Shown piece after piece: positions 41,749 through 53,620 of a stretch of 64,000 nucleotides of DNA. A model generated the notes under the pieces. The model was not told the DNA's origin. It did no database searches and saw nothing but the letters and a program-made list of their open reading frames with translations. Numbering within the stretch: the first letter of the stretch is position 1; each line of letters starts with the position of its first letter. Source of the stretch: Amia ocellicauda (Eukaryota; Chordata; Actinopteri; Amiiformes; Amiidae); NCBI RefSeq assembly GCF_036373705.1, contig NW_027102662.1, positions 1 to 64,000 on the forward strand. The letters are read 5' to 3'. A program made the position numbers and the translations under genes.

Positions 41749-42858
41749 TTATAAGGATTGAATATCGCAAACCTGTTGTTCCGGGACCCAACTATTGAAC
41801 TTTTCAGGCCATCCAAGCCATTTCATCAACACATATTTTTTCCGGTTCTGGGTTTTTTCAGCTAATATCTTTTCAACTCTGTATACACTGTCTTTACCCA
41901 CAATCATTTTTTGTAACTCGGCTTCGTAAAACGTTCCTTCTATATCCTCCCTGTCATAGTCTTTTAACCGGTACACGGGGGGGTCTCTAGCCAACTGTTC
42001 GGTAACTGTAAAATATTCGTCAGAAAATGTTTGTTCATAACCTTTGGCAAAAGTACTCCTTAGCTTTGAAACGCGAACCACATCACCGATGTTGAACTAA
42101 TAAGTAGTTTTTCCCTTCTTAATAAATGGTCGGTATAATTTTTTATAGACCTTAAAAGAATTACTTTGATCAACATCTAAAGGCTTCATTTTAATACTGG
42201 TGTGATACCCTTGGTTGTAAGCATCGATAAAATCCTGAACTTTATCAAAATACTTGAACGTGTTGACCGCTGTAAAATATCTCCACATTTTGGTCTTTAT
42301 GGTGCGGTTAAACCTCTCCACTACCGATGCCCTAAGCTCATTACCGGTGGTGAAATGATGTATTTTGTGTCTCTTCAGTAGATTCTGAAATTCTCTGTTG
42401 AGAAACTCTTTTCCTTTATCAGTCTGCAGTTTTTTAGGACATCGACCCTGGGACAATATATCCTCAAAGGCCCTTGTCACCGCCCGACCTGTTTTATTAT
42501 GTAGAATGCGAGCCCAGGCATATTTTGATAACACATCGATACACATCAACATCAATTTGTGACCATTGTTATGTTTTGATAAATTTGACATATCGACTAG
42601 ATCCATTTGCCATTGTGAATCTATGTCAGTTGCATATACGCGGTTTCTTTTAAAGTTAATCCTGAGAGGTTTATGTAAGGTATAGGCGTCTTGTTCCCGT
42701 AACCATTCTGAAACAACCACATCATTAACCTTCACTCCGGCCTCAGCGAGTCCTCTTTGAAAACCCTTCTTACCCGCCAAACCCCCAATCTTGGCTGGGT
42801 TGTAGTATAGTTCCTGCATTTGGGGAGCTTGCCGAGTCATTCTGTCAAATAACCACAC
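41749..42858 (-). pseudogene. Integrase with chromodomain, broken copy (unit 3)
   Basis: DDE core and chromodomain-like end recognisable, with the same subtype X variants as unit 1. Broken. Confidence 0.88.
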
Positions 42859-43012
42859 AGACCCACACTATGCGCAAAGTTTTTATACAAGGTTTTTTAT
42901 TCAACTTCAGGAGAGCAGATACCCCTTTTTAGACATTTGAGAAAAGTATAACATACACAACAATTTTTTCTACGGTCCAGACAAAAAGAAATCAGATGAT
43001 TGGTTACTTGAT

Positions 43013-43405
43013 CTATATCAACAAATATACCTGTTTCTTTATCTTGTAGGCACACACCTCAGTTACATATGTAAATAAAACAACAATATGACCTATTTTA
43101 AAAGTAAACAGAGGTGTATTAAACATGCTCAGTAAAAGGTCATACAGATGTTGATGAAATGGCCTAATATCATTCTTGGCCCCCTTGAGCCCTTCATCCC
43201 AGTGTTCGTACCCCCCGGTCTTTGTTACAGCAGCCATTCACTTTTCCAGGTTTGAAAGTTGATCCTCATCGATGGTTAAATCTGTAGAGAAAAGGCTCGC
43301 GTTGGCTACTTTTCTGTCAAGCACATGGTGTAATAGCGCTCTCAGGTTAGCTGCTGAGTGTTGATGACAGAACCAGTTGCAGAAGCAGTCCAGAACATTC
43401 CCCAT
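43013..43405 (-). pseudogene. Possible BCL2-like gene, broken copy (unit 3)
   Basis: Matches 6723-7115, and the KIGHIVVLFTYV segment is kept. Broken. Confidence 0.4.
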
Positions 43406-43417
43406 GTTCAAAGTCCC

Positions 43418-44266
43418 TTAGTTCAGGTCAGAGTCTGAATCAGTGGCGTAGATGTCGAATTCTTCGTCGCTGCCCCCAGCTTTAACTTCTTTACGGAAGA
43501 AATAAGCTTTTAGCTTGCCAGCGGTTTTTCTACTCGGCTCATCCAGGTCATTGAGCAGCTGCCCAAGTTTCTCTATTATAAACGGCTCCTTTTTCAGCTC
43601 CAGCAAAATCTCATCTATGATTTTCTGGACTTGTCCCACAGTGACATGTATGTGGGAGTAAGAGAGCGCCTTGATTAGTGCCGGTTTCAGCCACGGTTTG
43701 TTCAGTCTTCTGTAAAACACGTTGAAATAGAACAGGAAATAGTAACGGTCTGGTTCAAACAAACAACTGTGTCTCAACTGACTGGGGTGATTCACTTCAC
43801 ACCCCCGACAGACTTCTTTCAGAGCTCGGTCGATGAGAGCACTCAGAATATACACCAGGGTGCTTTTAACCACTCTGCTTACTTGGTCACATACCCCGGG
43901 CAAGAATCCTGCGTCTTCATCACGCCCCCGGGACAGTCCGATGCTCATTGGGTCGCCTGGTGGTTTGTGGGGTGTTTCTCCATCCATTGGACTGACCCCC
44001 TCCTGAGACGCACAGACGGTAGACAATTCGGCAAAATCGAGGCCCTCCATGAGCTCCAGAGGCTGGGGATCCCCGAGACTCATTTGGACATCCATCGCAC
44101 CGCATGTTGTTTCGTCCTGAGGGACCGGGGTCTGAGGTCTTGGAGAGTAACCACAGTCAAAGGGTTCCAGAGTGTATACAAAATCTGGGGAATAGAACCA
44201 GGGGTGATCCCGGGTTTGAAGAGGCCTGTAGAGCCTGTCGACGTCCGCAGCTTTCGGGTAAGACAT
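43418..44266 (-). CDS. Early protein with Cys/His cluster, 282 aa (unit 3)
   Basis: Open copy with intact Cys/His cluster and acidic tail, nearly identical to unit 1. Confidence 0.65.
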   Translation of the reverse strand: MSYPKAADVDRLYRPLQTRDHPWFYSPDFVYTLEPFDCGYSPRPQTPVPQDETTCGAMDVQMSLGDPQPLELMEGLDFAELSTVCASQEGVSPMDGETPHKPPGDPMSIGLSRGRDEDAGFLPGVCDQVSRVVKSTLVYILSALIDRALKEVCRGCEVNHPSQLRHSCLFEPDRYYFLFYFNVFYRRLNKPWLKPALIKALSYSHIHVTVGQVQKIIDEILLELKKEPFIIEKLGQLLNDLDEPSRKTAGKLKAYFFRKEVKAGGSDEEFDIYATDSDSDLN

Positions 44267-44297
44267 TCTCTTTAATTTTAAACCATGAATGAATTGT

Positions 44298-44329
44298 TGC
44301 ACCTTTTATCCTATCTCTTCACTACGTCA
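44298..44329 (-). promoter_or_regulatory. CRE/ATF and TATA-like promoter (unit 3)
   Basis: TGACGTAG at 44322-44329 with GATAAAAGGT downstream on the - strand. Confidence 0.45.
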
Positions 44330-44369
44330 CGACACACCGCCCTCTTAGAAGAGAGTAGCCCCTGAGCCG

Positions 44370-44774
44370 TCAGACCCCCCTCCAAAACCCCACACGTCGT
44401 CTGTCGTAGTTCTGCAAGCTTTCCCATTCACACCTTTCAAAACCCTGAGTCGGAGACTCCATTTCGCATTCTCTTGGACCCTCTTGCAAGCCTTCTAGAG
44501 TCTTATCCACAAGCCCCAGATCTCTCCAGGCCATCACCTTCAACCAGTCCTCATAAGAGTATTCAATTACCGTCTCAAAAGGTTCCAACGTACCCTCCTT
44601 CTCTCCCAAAGCAAGAAGCTCCACTCCAACATAGCTGGGATCCCTTTTAAAGCGGTTACCCCGTCGAGCCCCCCAGAACAACACCCAGGAGCGTTCAATC
44701 TTCAAATTGGTGAGTACAGGAACCCTTGCCCGGGATTGTTTCTTGCGGGGTTTCATGTTGATGTCGCTGGACAT
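44370..44774 (-). CDS. Terminal early protein, short form (unit 3)
   Basis: 134-residue form, as in units 1 and 4, with one substitution in GARRGNRFKRD. Confidence 0.5.
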   Translation of the reverse strand: MSSDINMKPRKKQSRARVPVLTNLKIERSWVLFWGARRGNRFKRDPSYVGVELLALGEKEGTLEPFETVIEYSYEDWLKVMAWRDLGLVDKTLEGLQEGPRECEMESPTQGFERCEWESLQNYDRRRVGFWRGV

Positions 44775-44892
44775 GTTGAAGAAGCGGGATGTTTCAGAAG
44801 CTGAGAATTAAAGAGGTATTGCCTAAAAGAAGCGCGGGTTCTTAAATAGAGAGGAGAGTTTCGGGGCATTGCCTTCAGAGGGGTGGGGGTAT

Positions 44893-45077
44893 TTATGGGT
44901 GGCCTTGTTGTTCAGGGTTTTATGGGTGCACACTTTCTGACGGATATGACGTAGGAATAATTAAGGAAATAACTCTACCTAAAATCACGCCCCCCAATTA
45001 TGACGTAGGAATATTAATAAGCTTAGGGCATACGTCATAACAAAATAGGCCGCGCCCAAAAACCCCTACTATCTACT
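44893..45077 (-). repeat. Right terminal inverted repeat, unit 3
   Basis: Pairs with 29064-29248. Ends CTATCTACT at 45077, followed by CTTATG. Confidence 0.93.
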
Positions 45078-45083
45078 CTTATG
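45078..45083. repeat. Target-site duplication CTTATG, right copy
   Basis: Right partner of 29058-29063. The satellite then continues TAGTTGAAGG as in unoccupied copies. The same right junction is found at 8788, 27319 and 59876. Confidence 0.93.
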
Positions 45084-45744
45084 TAGTTGAAGGCGCAGTA
45101 TAGCTCTGATAGTCTGGTGGTGACGGAGGACCTCCAGCCGTTTGAACAAGCCATTCAGCATCACCTTGTTGGGCTAAGTGCAGGCACTGTCAGAGCGCAG
45201 GGCGACCTGCCTTTGATAGAGTTTCCTAAGTGTCCCGAAATTGGTGCACTCAGAGCGTCCGTCCGTCGACAGGTTGAAATTGTAAACGCTGGTGTAGCCA
45301 CTTTTAATTGAAATATGATGATGATGATGATGATGATGTTGTTGTTCTTGTTCTTGTTGTTGTTGTTGTTCTTGTTTTTCTTGTTGTCGTCGTGGTCGCC
45401 GTCATTATTATTGTTAAAGTAAAGCAGTAGTTAGATTTGTTGCTACCGTAAGGTGTAGAAGGCACAATAGCTTTGTGATTGTCTGATGGTGGCACAAGAC
45501 GAGCAGCAGCTGTTTGAACAAGCCATTGAGCATCACCTTGTTGGGGTAAGTGTAAGTCTTGTCATAGCTCAGGGCGTTCTTCCTTTGAAAGAGTTTCCAA
45601 AGTGTCCTGATGTGCCCTTGAGCAATGCAAAATAGGTCAGTGAAAATAGAAACCTTTATCTCACATGCTGGCCCACGGGAAACCCCTGTGCGCGTTTTAC
45701 CAGCCGGCTTCGATGGGAGCCATTTGAAACACCAGGACGGGTCG

Positions 45745-45817
45745 GTTTCCGTAGTGTAGTGGCTATCACGTTCGCCTCACACGCGAAAGGTCCCTGGTTC
45801 GAAACCGTGCGGAAACA
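45745..45817 (+). tRNA. tRNA-Val (CAC), one T-stem mismatch
   Basis: Complete tRNA-Val body with CTCACAC loop and intact acceptor. The T stem reads CCTGG against CCGTG, so one pair is lost. Probably transcribable but of doubtful stability. Confidence 0.75.
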
Positions 45818-46688
45818 ACCCGCGGTGCACGCGTGCCAGTGCCGTGTTACCCGTCGCCATCTCTCTGCCCCAAGGCCGGCCGTCGTTTTCTCTTCCTCGG
45901 AGTGGCAAGAAATCCTGACCTTGAGAACAAACGATCGCAGAAGGGTAGCTTTGCGAGGCACTGGAACTGACACTTTTAAAATCGATACATGTTGTTGCGT
46001 TACAATACGACCGTAGCAGGATCGGCGACATTGCTGTTACTCTTATGTAGTTGAAGGCGCAGTATAGCTCTGATAGTCTGGTGGTGACGGAAGACCACCA
46101 GCCGTTTGAACAAGCCATTCAGCATCACCTTGTAGGGCTAAACGCAGGCACTGTCAGAGCGCAGGTCGTCCTGCCTTTGAAAGAGTTTCCGAAGTGTCCC
46201 GAAATCGGTGCACTCAGAGCGTTCGTCCATCGACAGGTTGAAATTGTAAACGCTGGTGTAGCCACTTTTAATTAAAATCTGATGATGATGATGTTGTTGT
46301 TGTTATTCTTGTTGTCGTCGTAGTCGCCGTCATTATTAATGTTAAAGTAAAGCAGTAGTTAGATTTGTTGCTACCGTAAGGTGTAGAAGGCACAATAGCT
46401 CTGATAGTCTGGTGGTGAAGGAAGACCACCAGACGTTTGAACAAGCCATTCAGCATCACCTTGTTGGGTTAAGTGCAGGCACTGTCAGAGCGCAGGGCGT
46501 CCTGCCTTTAAAAGAGTTTCCGAAGTGTCCTGATGTGCCCTTTAGCAATGCCAAACAGGTCAGTGAAAATGGCATCCTTTCGCCGCACTTCAGACGCCAT
46601 CTCACAGCCTAGCCGACCTGAAACACCTGAGCCCGTTTTACCAGCAGGCTTTAACGGTAACCATTTGAAGCAAGAGGCAGCGGTGTCA

Positions 46689-46761
46689 GTTTCCGTAGTG
46701 TAGCTGTTATCACGTTCGCCTAACGCGCGAAAGGTCCCCGGTTCGAAACCGGGCGGAAACA
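46689..46761 (+). tRNA. tRNA-Val-like gene (AAC)
   Basis: Lies in an A-type monomer, the same context as the ACC genes at 9104 and 60192. The anticodon loop is CTAACGC with AAC at 46722-46724, a standard Val anticodon. Acceptor and T arm pair fully. The D loop has GCTGTT where GTGGTT is usual, so one conserved G is lost. Confidence 0.75.
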
Positions 46762-47060
46762 GCCTACTGTGGGCTGGCCCTTTTCGTCATTCTTGCCCTC
46801 GTGGTTCCCCGGAGGCGGTGGGTGTCTTTTCTTCATTGGAGTGCCCGCAATCGATGCACTCAGAGCGTCCGTCCGTCGACAGGTTGAAATTGTAAACGCT
46901 GGTGTAGGCACTTTTAATTAAAATCTGATGATGATGATGATGATGATGTTGTTGTTGTTGTTGTTCTTGTTGTTGTTGTTCTTGTTGTCATCGTGGTCGC
47001 CGTCATTATTATTGTTAAAGTAAAGCAGTAGTTAGATTTGTTGCTACCGTAAGGTGTAGA

Positions 47061-47460
47061 AGACAACAGTTGGTATGGCGTGTGATATCAAAACATTCAG
47101 AATACTTTTAACCTATATAATTTATAAGCTTTGTAAAATAAACCCAAATATATCTTTTGCGGGGATAAACGCTGTTCTGAGTAGTTTGTGACTTGTTTAA
47201 TACCAAACAAAGCATCGCTATAAAAAAAAAAAAAAAATCACTGTAAAAGCGCTAGTTATTTTTGATCTTTATAGTTATTTTCTAGGCTCAGGTTGTTTTT
47301 TAGTGCTTATAAAGGCCTGAAATATTCTTAGTGGTTGTTGACTATAGGTCTTGATGTTTAAAAATGTTTTTTTGAGAGACCAAAAGGTTCTAATAAAAGT
47401 TTAGAGTAGAGAGGAGAGAGATCGTCTCCATCTTGGTTTCTATTTGAAATTTGATGCAGT
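47061..47460 (+). promoter_or_regulatory. Left non-coding region with early promoter, unit 4
   Basis: Matches 11749-12150. TATAAA at 47308-47313. Confidence 0.5.
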
Positions 47461-49073
47461 GTCATTTTATTGGTTGGTTTTGATATGTTAATTGGTAACA
47501 GGGCGGCACAAAGGCCAGACCAGAACAATGCCTTACAAGCAGATCCGGCATGTGGCCATCAGTATAAGTATGAGGGTCTGGTCTTCAGCTCGACAGACTC
47601 ATACTGACCTTTCGATTTAAGACTAAAGATCAACAATGTCCGGAAACAACATCAGCGATTCGATTTAAACGAGTTTTTAGGCAAGTCTTCAGATTCTTTT
47701 CATTGACTCAGAGCGTGTTGTGTGCATGTATTGTAAATAAGGCTATAACATCTGTTTTAAGTTCTGTAAAATAATTTTTCAGCCAGTCAACAGGAGTTAA
47801 TTCCCAACGCTGAGGAGATCATCTGGAACAACGACGGTAAGATTTTTGTGTTTGCGCTCATGGGTTCTTATGCATGGGTGTGTGTGGTTTGAAGCGGCTC
47901 ATTAGAGTTATGAAAACGTTTTAATATATATTAATGCCGGTCTCTTTAATTACACAGAAACTATCGAAAGGCCTGTGATTAATGTCTCCGAGGATCGACC
48001 AAGAGAAGTGGTTGTCCCTAGACAGGCTGTCTGCCGACCGGGTAAGAACTAAACCCCTGTTTGTTTGTATAACGTTTCTGTAAGATGTTTGAGTCCAGTT
48101 TTGTTAATTTAAAAAAATTATCCTGTCTAACAGTATTAAGAAACGTGGTTCGAGACAACGAAAGGCCTTCCACATCGAGGGCTTGTTTCGTTTTACCTTC
48201 GAGAACCGTAACCTTTCAAGAATCTGAAAGGCCGTCAGCCCCGGTATCTGATAGCTGTGAGTATATATCTGCAGCCTGTAAGAGGTTAAAGCTTTTTATA
48301 AAGCGGTGTGGTTAAAGGTTAAACATGTCTCTTACCTTCACAGCGGTGCAAAAAGCTAAACCAGCCGAAAAACATAAGAAACGATTATTCTGTGGAGGTA
48401 AGTAAGATCTTTCAAACTTTAATGTTTTTAAAAGGGCTTTGTTTGCCCGTTGAGGGCTAATATTTAAGCGATGGGTGACCGTTTCCTGTAGGGCGGGGGG
48501 TTCTGGGAAAGATCTTTAGAAGTCCGGACAGGTCTATGCTTGTTTCTGGGGAACGTGTTTAGAAATGACCGATTGCCGTACCGTCTGGTTAGGAAGTAAA
48601 GCCGTCCGAAAGGGTTTAGTAAGTTGTTTGGCTTATCTCCCGCTATTATACTTCTGTTTTAAAGTGGTTGTAGGAAAAGGCTTGAAGGTGTTCATTGTAT
48701 TTAATATTTAAACAGATCGTGAAAACGTTTGTGAAACAGGAAGTCCCGGGATCAGGAAGCGTTTACACTTGGAAGGTTCGTTTAAAAATGAAATGTTGTT
48801 GTGTGTGTGTGTGTTTTATTAACAATATTACAGTTTTTAAAGAAACATTTAAGAAACAGTTTATTTACAGCGGCTTCTCTGTTTTAAATTTATTATCAAG
48901 TCCTAATAAATATATTGTCTGTAAATAATAAGGCGTTGTAGTGAATGTCTAAGGCTATTTTCAAAGGTCTAAAAAAGCTAAAGGTTTTGAATGTCCTGGA
49001 CATGTTGTTTTAAGTTTGATTTCTGTCGCCGTTTAAAGATGTAAATGTAATGTATATTTTTATTCTTCCCAAG
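47460..49073 (+). other. Early region: short exon-like segments, unit 4
   Basis: Same arrangement of short open segments and splice-like signals as unit 2. Confidence 0.45.
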
Positions 49074-49676
49074 ACTCTTGGGATAGTCATTCTGTGAATG
49101 AGCTATTGAGGACAATTACCCCGTCTAAGTGGGATCAAACATCTTTCCCGGTGAGATCACCGAGAGGATCCCCCACGGTGGTCTTGGAGACCCCCCAACA
49201 TCTACTCAGGCCACAGCCTTCTGGGGGTAATTCAACACCCCAGATTCAGCCCGCCGCATTGTCGGGCGGAACAAATACAGGCATCCAACAACCTCAGGGG
49301 TCGCCGTCAGTCAGGGCTGACACACCACCCAACGACGGCCTAGTTTCAACATCGTCCCCCCAGACCCGTTTCTTGGCTACCGAAACGCGGAACAGTAACC
49401 CCGCGCTTGGCCAGGGTGTCACCGCAAAGGCCTTCTTGGTCTCCGTCCATGAGTATACACTCGCTCCTTGCCTCCTTCGACCGAGATTTACCGGAGCGAC
49501 CATCCTTTGAAGCTGAGCCAGGCCACCAGCCCCCGGAGCTACTTCCTGAAGGTCGGCATGAGTTGCTACATACTTTGTTACAAAATCAAAGACTTGTGTT
49601 AGTGGGGCAAAACCTGGTGATAGAGAGCCAAAACACCCTTATTAATACCCTTACTAACGAATTGTACCGTATTTAA
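49074..49676 (+). pseudogene. Pro/Ser-rich terminal exon, broken copy (unit 4)
   Basis: Same exon as 13762-14363, with the acceptor-like left edge and the C-terminal helix kept. Broken. Confidence 0.5.
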
Positions 49677-49859
49677 TGTTTTAATAGACACAAAACGCCT
49701 TACTATTGTGGGTTGTTGGAAAAATAAAAAATAAATTAAAAAATGTCCTGACTTGGTAAAAGAACTCACAAACTAAAGGATTATGAACAAGCTAGGGCCC
49801 CAAAAAGACCTTCCCGAGAGAACATCCCCGGCCCTGTTGTGAACTCCTCTGATGTCCCA

Positions 49860-50657
49860 ATGAACCTGGAACTATTACAAATGATAAATGATTTAAATAA
49901 CCCCCAATTACCACCGATAGAATGTGAATTAACAGACTTACCGGTGAACCCCGACCTGTTACAGATGGTCAATGATCTAAATAACCACCTCCCACCGGTA
50001 GCGCTTATAGAGGTTCACCCCCTAGTTCACCCCGATTTGTTTGAAATGGTGGAGTCTTTGGAGGAGCTACCCCGACCAAATTCTGCCCCTATTATAAATG
50101 ATTTGAAACAATTAGAACACAGGATGGCGGCAGAAGCAGCCATCACTATAGAGGAGGGTCTTGACATTAACCGGTTGGATATCTTTGAAGGACTTTTACA
50201 GGCTTTCAATGAGCCTCCTCAAAAAGGGGGTTTTGTAGATGTCAGCAGTGGGGGTGTTCGGAATGTGGAGGGTTCTGAGACTGATAAGGCTGTGGAGGAC
50301 ATGCTCTGTGAGAATGTAGGGGGTGAAGGCTTTGTTCAAAATGATGATGTGTCCAAGAGTACCAGTGATCCCGTGATTATAGATAGACCGGCCTATAACA
50401 ATTTTGAAATGATTCAGCGTTTTAATTTTGCAGAACTTTTAAATTGTGACAATTATGCAGAAATATTTGTCAACATACACGAGGCCTTGCAGAAAATGCT
50501 TGAACAGGTTGCTGAAAGGGTCAGACCTCGAGATGTTGTACAGTTAGAACTCAGAGGGGATGATTTGTTTAGCAACCTATCTGTAATGCTGAGTGGAGAT
50601 AATTTAGATGTCTGGCTAAAATCGAAGCGTTATTGCAAAGAAACGCAGCCATCTTAG
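49860..50657 (+). CDS. Internal-repeat protein (unit 4)
   Basis: Open copy of the 14547-15344 gene with the three 27-28 residue repeats. Minor substitutions only. Confidence 0.55.
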   Translation: MNLELLQMINDLNNPQLPPIECELTDLPVNPDLLQMVNDLNNHLPPVALIEVHPLVHPDLFEMVESLEELPRPNSAPIINDLKQLEHRMAAEAAITIEEGLDINRLDIFEGLLQAFNEPPQKGGFVDVSSGGVRNVEGSETDKAVEDMLCENVGGEGFVQNDDVSKSTSDPVIIDRPAYNNFEMIQRFNFAELLNCDNYAEIFVNIHEALQKMLEQVAERVRPRDVVQLELRGDDLFSNLSVMLSGDNLDVWLKSKRYCKETQPS

Positions 50658-50680
50658 CTGATGAAAGTCTGTCTCTGGTA

Positions 50681-51694
50681 ATGAATGTGGTTCGTAACCC
50701 TGAGGGTGGGGCGCTTAGAAGACTGTCGAAATGCTTGAAGAACGACATAATTAGGACCAAGCTCAGGCAATTAGTGGTGAGTTCCAGTGGGGACAATAAG
50801 CTCTGTTTTGCTTACAGTTTAATAAAACTACTCACCCCCGACATACCTGAACCCCAAGCTCTGCAAGAGGCTTTAATGCTTCATCAGAGGGCCGGCTTAA
50901 ACTCTCAACAGATGGTTGCCTTTTCAGACATCACCAAATTGCAGGAACATAACTGTAAACCCCGCCAAGAGACAAATGTCCAAACTGATTTTAAACAGTC
51001 TGTGGGGTAAGTTTGGGGAAAGAAATTACTGTCTAAACACAACCTTGATTAAAACCCCTGAACAGTTTATAGAATTTATGTTTTCCAAACAACATGCAGT
51101 ATCACACTTTCAATTCTTAAATGACCACGTGGCACAGGTCCAGTGGAGGGCCCCTAAAGATTTCCCCACCAAACAGGGGAACGTTAATGTTTTCATAGCG
51201 GTTTTTACCACGGCTTACGCCCGGCTTGAACTGTACAACTTAATGGATCAGTTGCAGGAACGCACGCTCTATCATGATACTGACTCTGTAATCTTTGTCA
51301 CCAGGCCAGGGGATTGGGTCCCTCCCCTCGGGGACTACCTTGGGGAGTTAACGAGCGAACTAGATCCTCAGGACCACATAGTGGAGTTTGTTTCAGGGGG
51401 TCCTAAGACGCATACAGAACGGCTGCGGGTAAGACCTGTATGAAAGTTAAGGGTTTCACTCTGAACCATTGTAACAACAAGCTCATTAACATCAAGTCTC
51501 TGAAGACCCTGGTAGAAAGTTTTGTAACCGAGAAAGACGCGCCTCCTCGTGAGATTATTACAGCCGGAAATCAGATCTATCGCAATAAAAAGGGGTACAC
51601 GTTGGAAAATAGATCACTAAACAAACGGTTCAGGGTGGTGTACAATAAAAGAGTGTTGAAGACTGATTATACCACTCTGCCTTATGGATATTAG
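50681..51694 (+). pseudogene. DNA polymerase B remnant (unit 4)
   Basis: About 1 kb, against 3.3 kb in units 2 and 3. The N-terminal segment and the C-terminal part with LNSLWGKFGE and YHDTDSVIF are recognisable. Broken and non-functional. Confidence 0.88.
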
Positions 51695-52355
51695 CGGTGG
51701 TTTTGATAACAGACTTCAACACCCTTTCTCCTGTATTATAGCTGGTCCCTCCAATTCGGGGAAGAGCTATCTTATAAAGAACATCATAGAAGATGTGGAC
51801 GCAACCAAGTCCCAAGCTCTTGACAACATAGTGTGGTGTTACTCTTGCTGGCAACCTCTCTACGATGATTTGGCTTCGAAAAAAAATAATCTGAAATTTG
51901 TGCAAGGTCTCCCCGCCTCGTTGTGTGACGATGACTTGTTCCCGCCCGGTCAAACTAATCTAGTGATCCTTGATGACCTGATGGAGCAGGCCGGTGACAA
52001 CAGTGAAGTGGAAAAAGCTTTCACAAAGTACACTCATCATAGGAATTTAAGTATTCTTTATTTAGTTCAAAATCTATTTTTTCAAGGTAAAAAAAGCCGC
52101 ACTATTAATTTAAATGCCAATTATATAATTATTTTTAAAAACCCCAGAGATAAACTACAAGTCACCGTCTTGGCTCGTCAAATGTACCCTAACCAGACCA
52201 AGTTCTTTTTGGAGGCATTTGAGGATGCCACCAAAAAACCCTACGGGTACTTGATTGCAGACTTAAAAGCACAAACCCCAGAAGACTTTCGCCTCAGAAC
52301 AGGTTTGTGCCCGCCCGATTGGCCGGCAGTGTATGTGCTAAAGAAAAGGAAATAA
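51684..52355 (+). CDS. Packaging ATPase (unit 4)
   Basis: Open 223-residue copy with Walker A GPSNSGKS and Walker B NLVILDD. A few substitutions relative to unit 3. Confidence 0.9.
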   Translation: MDISGGFDNRLQHPFSCIIAGPSNSGKSYLIKNIIEDVDATKSQALDNIVWCYSCWQPLYDDLASKKNNLKFVQGLPASLCDDDLFPPGQTNLVILDDLMEQAGDNSEVEKAFTKYTHHRNLSILYLVQNLFFQGKKSRTINLNANYIIIFKNPRDKLQVTVLARQMYPNQTKFFLEAFEDATKKPYGYLIADLKAQTPEDFRLRTGLCPPDWPAVYVLKKRK

Positions 52356-52361
52356 ATAAGA

Positions 52362-52697
52362 ATGTCTGTTCGGATTAAAAGAAATCTGCCACTTTTGCAA
52401 ATGTTATTTGAGGGGAGCCCGCGCCATAGGAAAGCTGTGCTGGCAGGGGCCCCCTCGGATTTGATCGAGACCCTGTGTGAAATAGCTTTTAACATCTTAC
52501 GCGGTAATATACCCCTAACCCCTTCTCAACATTCTAAACTCAAAAAACAAAAAGCGGTTATCAAGATCATCGCTAATAAGAAGTATTCTATTAAAAGAAA
52601 AAGAAAGAAGATTAATCAAACCGGGGGTTTTATAGGACCGCTGTTGAGCATAGCCGTGCCTTTCCTAACCAGTCTTCTAGCTTCCAGAGTGGGTTAA
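52362..52697 (+). CDS. pX-like small basic virion protein (unit 4)
   Basis: Open 111-residue copy, with GGFIGPLL and the hydrophobic tail kept. Confidence 0.72.
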   Translation: MSVRIKRNLPLLQMLFEGSPRHRKAVLAGAPSDLIETLCEIAFNILRGNIPLTPSQHSKLKKQKAVIKIIANKKYSIKRKRKKINQTGGFIGPLLSIAVPFLTSLLASRVG

Positions 52698-52699
52698 TA

Positions 52700-53441
52700 A
52701 TGGAATATGCTCAGAAAATGTTTTTGATCCCTCAGGAGCAGCTTGAGAAACTGAGAAAAAATGTTGTCGGGCCAGAGCCCATTAGACAAACGGCCGAAAA
52801 CAACCTGGACTCTGAAATGAATGCTATACAGGCCAGGGCCGATTTAAATCAGTATTCCAAAGCCCAGTTGTATACCAACACGTTACAGCGCTACCTCCGT
52901 CTGGTTAGACAGGGTGAAAAAGATCAAAACATTTTAACTTTAACCATGGCCTCTCAAGAAAATGGTTCTGGGGCTGATGCGGGGGGTACGGTTGATAAAG
53001 ATGTTGCGGTGACCGAACCTGTTGAGAGTTCAGAGGGAGATGTTGTAACGGATGTTTTGAGAAACATGCCGGCCAGAAGCAAAAGACATGCACAATATAT
53101 CCTGCACAAAATGGTTCAGAAACCGCGGGTAACGGCTTGGAATGAACAGGGTGAATTTGTTTTTAAAGGACAACTGATCAAAGGTTCACACGTTTGATTT
53201 GTTGAAGAGTGTCACTAGCACTAATAAGGTACCCGATAGTCGCCGACCTGTAGGCTGGAATGCTTTCCTACAGGCGATGGCCTGTCTGAACATGCCCCAA
53301 TCCACAGTTCCTAACCAGGAAACGCGACAAAAAATCCATCTGTGTAAAGAGGTGGAGCCTGATCTGACTCCGATATCTCATTACTCTGACCGTGCTGAGC
53401 GACCATCCTCAGGATCTATCCATCGTTGGGAAGCTTATTAA
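52700..53441 (+). pseudogene. 247-aa-type Polinton protein, broken copy (unit 4)
   Basis: Both halves are recognisable, including GWNAFLQAM and NMPQSTVPN. Broken once. Confidence 0.65.
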
Positions 53442-53620
53442 TCTCATGTTTTTATTTGTCTCCCCTGTAAATAATGACCCGACAAAGAATTTTTTATTTT
53501 ATTTTTTTTATTTTCAAATGTTGTACATTTATTTATAACATAACCCCTGCTTTGTATTAGAATTGTTTTGAATAAAAACAAAACTAATGATTCAAAGGCT
53601 GTTTTCATTATTTTTTCACC
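53442..53620. terminator. Convergent poly(A) region, unit 4
   Basis: As in the other units; + strand AATAAA near 53570. Confidence 0.55.

Larger units (their letters stand above)
29064..45077. mobile_element. Polinton unit 3, both ends present (16,014 bp)
   Basis: The only unit with both 185-bp inverted repeats, beginning AG and ending CT, flanked by CTTATG duplications. It gives the true boundaries and size (16.0 kb, normal for the family at 15-20 kb). The gene order is complete. Its ends look whole but its genes are a fossil with about eight to ten breaks. Late-gene variants match unit 1 (subtype X). Confidence 0.95.
45078..47060. repeat. tRNA-Val satellite block 3
   Basis: About 1.98 kb with the monomer order A, B, A, A. 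Two tRNA-Val-like genes, one of each anticodon class (CAC and AAC). No protein gene supported. It ends at the same join to element interior as blocks 1 and 4. Confidence 0.88.
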
